From Sphingomonas palustris (GTDB lineage: Bacteria; Pseudomonadota; Alphaproteobacteria; Sphingomonadales; Sphingomonadaceae): 64,000 bases of DNA. The stretch covers positions 1-64,000 of the forward strand of contig JAMFSI010000025.1 of assembly GCA_026225215.1 (NCBI GenBank). Reading direction: 5' to 3'. The translations under genes were made by a program, and so were the position numbers. How positions within the stretch are numbered: the first letter of the stretch is position 1; the number at the start of each line of letters is the position of its first letter. Below, piece by piece: positions 58,674 through 64,000 of this stretch. The notes under the pieces are model-generated. The model saw nothing but the letters and a program-made list of their open reading frames with translations. It ran no database searches and had not been told where the DNA came from.

Positions 58674-59555
58674 ATGCCGCGCAAACTATTGCTCGTTTTG
58701 ATCATGCTTGCACCACTGGCGGTGCTGGTCGCCATGATTGCGCTGGACAAGCATTTCGGCGCGGGCCGCGCGCTGGATTATGTCGTGCGCATTGAATTCC
58801 CGGCGCCTGGCGAAGAAGTCGGGCTCCCTCCGATCGAAGGGCCGCTCGATGCCAGTCGGCCGCTGGTGGTGATCGACGCCGGGCATGGCGGCCACGACCC
58901 CGGCGCGCATGGCGGTAATCGCAACGAGAAGGATTTGACGCTGGCACTGGCTAAGGCGCTGGAGGCGCGGTTGCTGGCCGGCGGCGGTATTCGCGTGGCG
59001 CTGACCCGTTCCGATGATCGCTATCTGTTGCTGGAGGAGCGCTCGGGGATCGCGCGGCGGTTGCGGGCGGATTTGTTCGTCTCGATCCATGCCGACAGCG
59101 CCGAGAATGCCGATGCTTCTGGCGCGACGGTCTATACTTTGTCCGACCGTGGCAGCAGCGAAGAGGCCGAGCGGATGGCGGCCAGCGAAAACCGTGCCGA
59201 TAGTATCAACGGCATCCAGCTTGGCGATACCAGCAATGCCGTCGATGCCATCCTCGTCGATTTGTCGCAGCGGCATACCGAGGCACAATCGAGCGAATTC
59301 GCCAGCCTGGTGCTGCGCGAAGGACAGGATCACATTGCGTTTCGCAACCGGGCGCTGCAATCGGCGGCCTTTGTTGTGCTAAAATCGCCCGATGTGCCTT
59401 CGGCGTTGCTCGAAGCCGGCTACATCAGCAATGCACGCGACGTGGCGTGGCTGTCCTCGGACGCCGGACGCACGGCCTTCGCCGACGTCGCCGACCATGC
59501 CATCCGCGTCTTCTTCGCGCGCCAGACCGAACCGGCGGTGCTGGCGACGCCGTGA
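58674..59555 (+). CDS. N-acetylmuramoyl-L-alanine amidase
   Basis: The ATG at 58674 (MPRKLLLVLIMLAPLAVLV) is preferred over the TTG at 58635, giving 293 residues. An N-terminal hydrophobic signal or anchor leads into an Amidase_3 domain: DAGHGGHDPGAHGG (Zn His), RNEKDLTLALA (Zn Glu), VSIHADSA (Zn His) and SALLEAGYISN (catalytic Glu). It cuts the bond between muramic acid and the stem peptide in the periplasm. PBP1A follows 75 bp downstream, so the two wall enzymes probably form one operon. Confidence 0.93.
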   Translation: MPRKLLLVLIMLAPLAVLVAMIALDKHFGAGRALDYVVRIEFPAPGEEVGLPPIEGPLDASRPLVVIDAGHGGHDPGAHGGNRNEKDLTLALAKALEARLLAGGGIRVALTRSDDRYLLLEERSGIARRLRADLFVSIHADSAENADASGATVYTLSDRGSSEEAERMAASENRADSINGIQLGDTSNAVDAILVDLSQRHTEAQSSEFASLVLREGQDHIAFRNRALQSAAFVVLKSPDVPSALLEAGYISNARDVAWLSSDAGRTAFADVADHAIRVFFARQTEPAVLATP

Positions 59556-59630
59556 GGCAGCTATCTAAATATCCGCCTTCAACAAGCCCACTGGCAATCC
59601 CGCGCGTCGCCATGCTAGGGGCGAGCGACC

Positions 59631-62186
59631 ATGGCCGATGACCCTTCGGAAGAAAAGCTCAGCTACCGCATCCGGCGCAATGCCGGCGGGGTGATATCGC
59701 GATTGCATCTGTCTGAGGCCGCTGGCGCCTTCGCGCAGCAGTGGCGAGCGCATCGCTGGTTGCGCTGGAGCGGTTATGCACTGGGCGTGGTGCTGGCGAT
59801 TTATTTTCTGATCTGGGTGCTGGTCGCGCGCAATCTGCCATCCGCGGACAAGCTGCTCGATTACCAGCCGCCGCTGCCGACGATGGTGCGCGGCGCCGAT
59901 GGCAGTATCGTTTATTCCTATGCGCGCGAGCGGCGGGTGCAGTTGCGCTACGTCGATTTTCCCAAGCCGCTGATCAACGCTTACCTCTCGGCGGAGGACA
60001 AGAACTTCTTCTCGCATGGCGGCGTCGATTATGTCGGGATCGGCGAGGCGGTGCTGGATTACGGGCTGAAGTTCGGCTCGGGCCAGCGCGCGCGCGGCGG
60101 TTCGACGATCACCCAGCAGGTCGCCAAGAACATCCTGATCGGCAACGAATATTCGGTATCGCGCAAGCTCAAGGAAATGATCCTGGCGCGGCGGATCGAG
60201 CATGTGTTGAACAAGCAGCAGATCCTCGAGCTTTATCTCAACGAGATCGCGCTGGGACGGCAGAGCTTCGGCGTGCAGGCGGCGGCGCGGGCTTATTTCG
60301 GCAAGGATGTCGGCGATCTCAGCCTTAGCGAATGCGCCTTTCTGGCGATCCTGCCCAAGGCGCCGGAGGTTTATGGACGCGCCAAGAATGCCGATGCGGC
60401 GATGGAGCGGCGCAATTGGGTGCTCGATCAGATGGCCAAGAATGGCTTCGTCAGTAGCGCCGATGCCAATGCCGCCAAGGCACAGCCGCTCGGCCTGGTG
60501 GCGCATCGAATCGAAACTTATGATCCCTCGGTCGGCTATTTCGTCGAGGAAGTACGCCGCCGGCTGATCGATCAATATGGCGAGAACGCCGATGACGGCA
60601 AGAACAGCGTCTATGCTGGCGGGCTATGGGTGCGCACGTCGCTCGATCCCGAGTTGCAGAAGGCCAGCCTCGACGGGCTGCGCGCCGGGCTGATCCGCTA
60701 TTCGGCGGGCAAGAGCTGGTCGGGGCCGATTGCGCATATCGATATCGACCAGAACTCCTGGCAGGGTCAGTTAATCGGGCTGAACAAGACCGTCTCCTAC
60801 AAGGACTGGCGGGTCGGGTTAGTGCTCAGCCGCAGTGGTTCGTCCGCGAGCATCGGCTTTCCCGATGGTTCGACCGCGCCGCTCACCGGCTTGCCCGATC
60901 CGCTCCGTGCCGGCGACGTGATCGCGGCCGCGCCTGCCGGCAATAGCTGGGCGGTGCGGACGATTCCCGGTGTCTCGGGCGGTATGCTCGTCGAGGAGCC
61001 GTTCAGCGGTCGTGTGCTGGCGATGCAGGGCGGTTTCGACTCCGGCCTCGATTCGTTCAATCGCGCGACTCAGGCCGAGCGCCAGCCGGGCTCGACGATC
61101 AAGCCGTTCGTCTACGCCACCGGGCTCGATTACGGCATGACCCCGGCGACGATGGTGCCCGATGAGGCGTTCTGCGTTTTCCAGGGGGCGGCGCTGGGGC
61201 AGAAATGCTTCAAGAATTACGGTAATGAAGGCGGCGGCGGCATGCACACCATGCGCTGGGGCCTCGAGCAATCGCGCAATCTGATGACCGTCCATATCGC
61301 CAACGATACCGGCATGGAAAAAGTGGTGCGCACCTTCGACCGTGTCGGCATCGGCAAGTATCAGCCTTATTTGTCTTATGCGCTGGGCGCGGGTGACACC
61401 ACGGTCGGTCAGATGGTCAACGCCTATTCGGCGCTGGCCAATGGCGGGGTGCAATATGATGCCTCGCCGATCGACTATATCCAGGATCGCAATGGCAAGG
61501 TGATCTGGCGCGCCGATCAGCGGCAATGCGATGGCTGCAACATGCCCGACTGGGACGGCAAGCCGATGCCGCGACTGGCATCGCGCGGCAAGCAGGTGCT
61601 CGATCCGCGCACCGCTTATCAAACCGTCCACATGCTCGAAGGCGTGATCATCCGCGGCACCGGGATCGCATTGCACGATCTCGGTCTGCCCTTGTTCGGC
61701 AAGACCGGCACCACCTCGGGTCCGACCAACGTCTGGTTCGTGGGCGGATCGACCAAGATCATCGGCGGTGTCTATCTGGGCTATGATCATCCGCGCCCGC
61801 TCGGCGGTTATGTCCAGGGCGCCACTTACGCCGTGCCGATGTTCAAGCAATTCGTTCAGGAGTCGATTGGCCGCTGGGATCATACGCCCTTCGTTGCGCC
61901 CGCCGGAGTGCGCCTGGTCAAGATCGACCGGATCAGCGGCCAGCGGGTGTTCGGCGGCACCCCGAGCGATGATGCCAAGGCGCCGATTATCTGGGAGGCG
62001 TTCAAGCCCGAGACCGAACCGCAGCGTCCCACCCGGCAAAGCCAACTCGATGCCAAGCGGGAGGATCTGCTCGATGCCATCCGACGCGGCTTCGCGGCGC
62101 GTTCTCCCGTCGGCCCGGTCGCTCACCCCAGTGGCGAAGCCAGCCAACCGCAGGATTTCGCGGCCCAGCAGGGCGGGGTTTACTAA
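59631..62186 (+). CDS. Penicillin-binding protein 1A
   Basis: This 851-residue bifunctional class A PBP has a single TM anchor (YALGVVLAIYFLIWVLVA, ~45-62). The GT51 transglycosylase follows, with AEDKNFFSHGGVDYVG and RGGSTITQQVAKN. An OB-like insert precedes the transpeptidase with SxxK (QPGSTIKPFVYA), SxN (EQSRNLMTV) and KTGTT motifs. It polymerises and cross-links peptidoglycan. It follows the amidase gene and precedes a peroxiredoxin gene on the same strand. Confidence 0.96.
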   Translation: MADDPSEEKLSYRIRRNAGGVISRLHLSEAAGAFAQQWRAHRWLRWSGYALGVVLAIYFLIWVLVARNLPSADKLLDYQPPLPTMVRGADGSIVYSYARERRVQLRYVDFPKPLINAYLSAEDKNFFSHGGVDYVGIGEAVLDYGLKFGSGQRARGGSTITQQVAKNILIGNEYSVSRKLKEMILARRIEHVLNKQQILELYLNEIALGRQSFGVQAAARAYFGKDVGDLSLSECAFLAILPKAPEVYGRAKNADAAMERRNWVLDQMAKNGFVSSADANAAKAQPLGLVAHRIETYDPSVGYFVEEVRRRLIDQYGENADDGKNSVYAGGLWVRTSLDPELQKASLDGLRAGLIRYSAGKSWSGPIAHIDIDQNSWQGQLIGLNKTVSYKDWRVGLVLSRSGSSASIGFPDGSTAPLTGLPDPLRAGDVIAAAPAGNSWAVRTIPGVSGGMLVEEPFSGRVLAMQGGFDSGLDSFNRATQAERQPGSTIKPFVYATGLDYGMTPATMVPDEAFCVFQGAALGQKCFKNYGNEGGGGMHTMRWGLEQSRNLMTVHIANDTGMEKVVRTFDRVGIGKYQPYLSYALGAGDTTVGQMVNAYSALANGGVQYDASPIDYIQDRNGKVIWRADQRQCDGCNMPDWDGKPMPRLASRGKQVLDPRTAYQTVHMLEGVIIRGTGIALHDLGLPLFGKTGTTSGPTNVWFVGGSTKIIGGVYLGYDHPRPLGGYVQGATYAVPMFKQFVQESIGRWDHTPFVAPAGVRLVKIDRISGQRVFGGTPSDDAKAPIIWEAFKPETEPQRPTRQSQLDAKREDLLDAIRRGFAARSPVGPVAHPSGEASQPQDFAAQQGGVY

Positions 62187-62237
62187 CGTCATTCAAGAAG
62201 CTGGACCGATGCATTGGCGAGGTTTAGGCTACCTTGC

Positions 62238-62786
62238 ATGAAATACGCACCCATGTTGGCCATCGCCGCGCTCGCCGCTCTATCGTTCTCCGTTACCGCG
62301 CATGCGCAATTGGCGCCGGGGGCGAGGGCGCCCGATTTCGCCACACAAGCGGCGATGGGCGGGAATGATTTTCCGTTCAAGCTCAGCGAAGCGCTGAAAA
62401 AGGGGCCGGTGGTCCTCTATTTCTATCCCAAGGCCTTCACCCCGGGCTGCACCATGGAGGCACACGCCTTCGCCGCTGCGATCGATGATTTTCACAAGGC
62501 CGGCGCCACGGTGATGGGCATGTCCGCCGATGATCTGCCAACGTTGAAGCGCTTTTCGACCAGCGAATGTCAGAGCAAATTCCCGGTTGCAGTGGCCAGC
62601 CCGGCGATTGTCGAAGCTTACCATGTCGCCTTTCGCAAGCCTGACGGCACGCCGCTGCCAATCACCAACCGTACCTCTTATGTCATTGCCCGTGATGGCC
62701 ACATCAGCTTCGTCCATTCCAATCTCGACTGGCACGACCACGTCAAGCTGACCTTGGCGGCCGTGCAGGCGCTGCCGGCACGCTGA
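62238..62786 (+). CDS. Exported peroxiredoxin (AhpC/TSA, Bcp-like)
   Basis: The ATG at 62238 begins a signal peptide (KYAPMLAIAALAALSFSVTAHAQ); the track's TTG at 62214 is less likely. The 182-residue protein has peroxidatic Cys in KAFTPGCTMEAHAF (~74) and a possible resolving Cys in TSECQSKFPVA. It is a thiol peroxidase likely acting in the periplasm, which is less common than the cytoplasmic Bcp. It lies 51 bp after the PBP1A gene. Confidence 0.88.
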   Translation: MKYAPMLAIAALAALSFSVTAHAQLAPGARAPDFATQAAMGGNDFPFKLSEALKKGPVVLYFYPKAFTPGCTMEAHAFAAAIDDFHKAGATVMGMSADDLPTLKRFSTSECQSKFPVAVASPAIVEAYHVAFRKPDGTPLPITNRTSYVIARDGHISFVHSNLDWHDHVKLTLAAVQALPAR

Positions 62787-62796
62787 GCCCGCTTAT

Positions 62797-62896
62797 CCCC
62801 CTCCCGCTTGCGGGAGGGGCTAGGGGTGGGCAGGTGGTTACACTGAGGTCGCGTGCAAAAATGCCCACCCCCGCCCCCTCCCGCAAGCGGGAGGGG
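62797..62896. repeat. GC-rich inverted repeat pair
   Basis: Each arm carries its own hairpin (CCCCTCCCGC / GCGGGAGGGG). The arms (62797-62832 and 62862-62896) are also complementary to each other, including ggggtgggca / tgcccacccc. It sits between the peroxiredoxin gene and prfB and could stop transcription or act as a repeat element. Confidence 0.7.
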
Positions 62897-62998
62897 AGTT
62901 CGAGCAACCCAATCGGGTGGCGTGGCGCTGCTCCCCGCCCTTTACTTTGACGGCAATCCGGCTAACGGGCGTGGCTTGCCTAGAGGAGAGATTTTGCC

Positions 62999-64000
62999 AT
63001 GCGTGCCGAGGGGCAGGCCCACATAGACCGTATCGAAGCGGCGCTGGCGCTGGTCCGCAAGTTTCTGGACTGGGATCGGGCGTTGCGTCGGCTGGACGAG
63101 TTGAACGCGCGCGTCGAGGATCCCAAGCTGTGGGACAATCCGCGCGGTGCCGAAGAGGTCATGCGGGAGCGGCGCCGGCTCGAAGCCAGCATCGGCACGG
63201 TCACGCAGATCGGCCAGGAGATGGCCGATGCCGTGGAATTCGTCGAATTGGGCGAGGCCGAGGGCGACGATGATACGGTTCAGGAAGGCCTGGCCTCGCT
63301 CGCCGCGCTGGCCGATCGCGCCGATTCCGACAAGGTCCAGGCTTTGCTCGCTGGCGAAGCCGACGCCAATGACGCTTATCTCGAAGTCCACGCCGGCGCG
63401 GGCGGCACCGAAAGCCAGGACTGGGCCGAAATGCTCCAGCGCATGTATTCACGCTGGGCAGAACGACATGGCTACAAGGTCGAAGTCGTCGATTATCATT
63501 CGGGCGAGCAGGCCGGGATCAAGAGCTGTACGCTGCTGATCAAGGGCGAGAATGCCTATGGCTATGCCAAGACCGAAAGCGGGGTTCACCGGCTGGTCCG
63601 CATCAGCCCCTATGACAGCTCGGCGCGGCGGCACACCAGCTTCAGCTCGATCTGGGTCTATCCGGTGGTCGACGACAATATCGAGGTCGATATCAAGGAA
63701 AGCGACCTCAAGATCGACACCTATCGCGCTTCGGGCGCGGGTGGCCAGCACGTCAACACCACCGATTCGGCGGTGCGCATCACGCATGTTCCGACCGGGA
63801 TCATCGTCGCCAGCCAAAGCGACCGCAGCCAGCACAAGAACCGCGCCACCGCGATGAACATGCTGAAGGCGCGCATCTACGAGGCCGAACTGGCGAAGCG
63901 CGAAGCCACCGCGCTGGGCGAATATGCCGCCAAGACCGAGATCGGCTGGGGCCATCAGATCCGCTCCTACGTGCTCCAGCCCTATCAGCTGGTGAAGGAT
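62999..64000 (+). CDS. prfB: Peptide chain release factor 2 (cut by window end)
   Basis: The first 334 codons of RF2 are present; the frame runs off the window, so the track missed it. The ATG at 62999 follows AGAGGAGAG. RF2 frees the finished protein at UGA/UAA stops. The GGQ motif is in SGAGGQHVNTTDSAVRITH. The stop-recognition tripeptide reads SPY in ISPYDSSARRHTSF where E. coli has SPF. The region matching the E. coli frameshift site reads FLDWD with no in-frame UGA, so the gene is translated directly. Confidence 0.96.
   Translation, partial: MRAEGQAHIDRIEAALALVRKFLDWDRALRRLDELNARVEDPKLWDNPRGAEEVMRERRRLEASIGTVTQIGQEMADAVEFVELGEAEGDDDTVQEGLASLAALADRADSDKVQALLAGEADANDAYLEVHAGAGGTESQDWAEMLQRMYSRWAERHGYKVEVVDYHSGEQAGIKSCTLLIKGENAYGYAKTESGVHRLVRISPYDSSARRHTSFSSIWVYPVVDDNIEVDIKESDLKIDTYRASGAGGQHVNTTDSAVRITHVPTGIIVASQSDRSQHKNRATAMNMLKARIYEAELAKREATALGEYAAKTEIGWGHQIRSYVLQPYQLVKD

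Overview
The window is GC-rich, densely packed alphaproteobacterial chromosome, most likely from the order Sphingomonadales. Supporting signs are two large TonB-dependent receptors, an RNase E whose S1 domain is split by an acidic insert, a prfB without the programmed frameshift, many short inverted repeats between genes, and a complete exosortase A (XrtA/EpsH) exopolysaccharide locus of the kind seen in sphingomonads. The genus assignment is inference. I saw no rRNA, tRNA, CRISPR array, transposase or prophage gene.

Layout. (1) 1-12.4 kb is a likely catabolic island. A TonB receptor and a secreted alpha/beta-hydrolase-like protein lie on the + strand. Facing them on the - strand are an SDR, a TIM-barrel isomerase and a four-gene molybdenum hydroxylase operon (SRPBCC, FAD, 2Fe-2S and Mo subunits). 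The Mo subunit carries an unusual extra C-terminal domain. (2) 12.5-20.6 kb holds an outer-membrane protein, a tripartite EmrAB/NodT-type efflux operon, a tyrosine phosphatase, an alpha/beta hydrolase and trxB. (3) 21.0-40.1 kb is the XrtA locus. On the - strand are two XrtA-associated hydrolases, an acyl carrier protein and an acetyltransferase-like protein. On the + strand, starting head-to-head with them, are an acyl-CoA ligase, a PLP decarboxylase, an export lipoprotein, a Wzz-like protein, a tyrosine-kinase-like ATPase, an outer-membrane protein, an AAA ATPase, a deacetylase, a FemAB-like protein, a glycosyltransferase, XrtA fused to EpsI, and an asparagine-synthase-like amidotransferase. 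A DSF-synthase (RpfF)-like crotonase follows at once. (4) 41.5-46.5 kb has pirin, a small membrane protein, YbjQ, a second TonB receptor and a 700-bp repeat-rich gap. (5) 46.5-54.9 kb has zapE, a thioesterase and sdhB on the - strand, then an inward-rectifier K+ channel, an SDR, a cupin, a GST and a lone molybdopterin oxidoreductase. (6) 55.1-64 kb is core: rne on the - strand with a long leader, then amidase, PBP1A, peroxiredoxin and prfB (cut by the window end).

Working together: the XrtA genes should build, modify, export and control the length of a surface polysaccharide and sort PEP-CTERM proteins, although no PEP-CTERM substrate is in view. The neighbouring RpfF-like enzyme raises the possibility of fatty-acid signalling tied to exopolysaccharide. 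Among the less-described items are the fused domain on the molybdenum hydroxylase, the acyl/amino-modification module in the XrtA locus, and a set of paired inverted-repeat elements, one of which has 35-bp arms around a 147-bp core.
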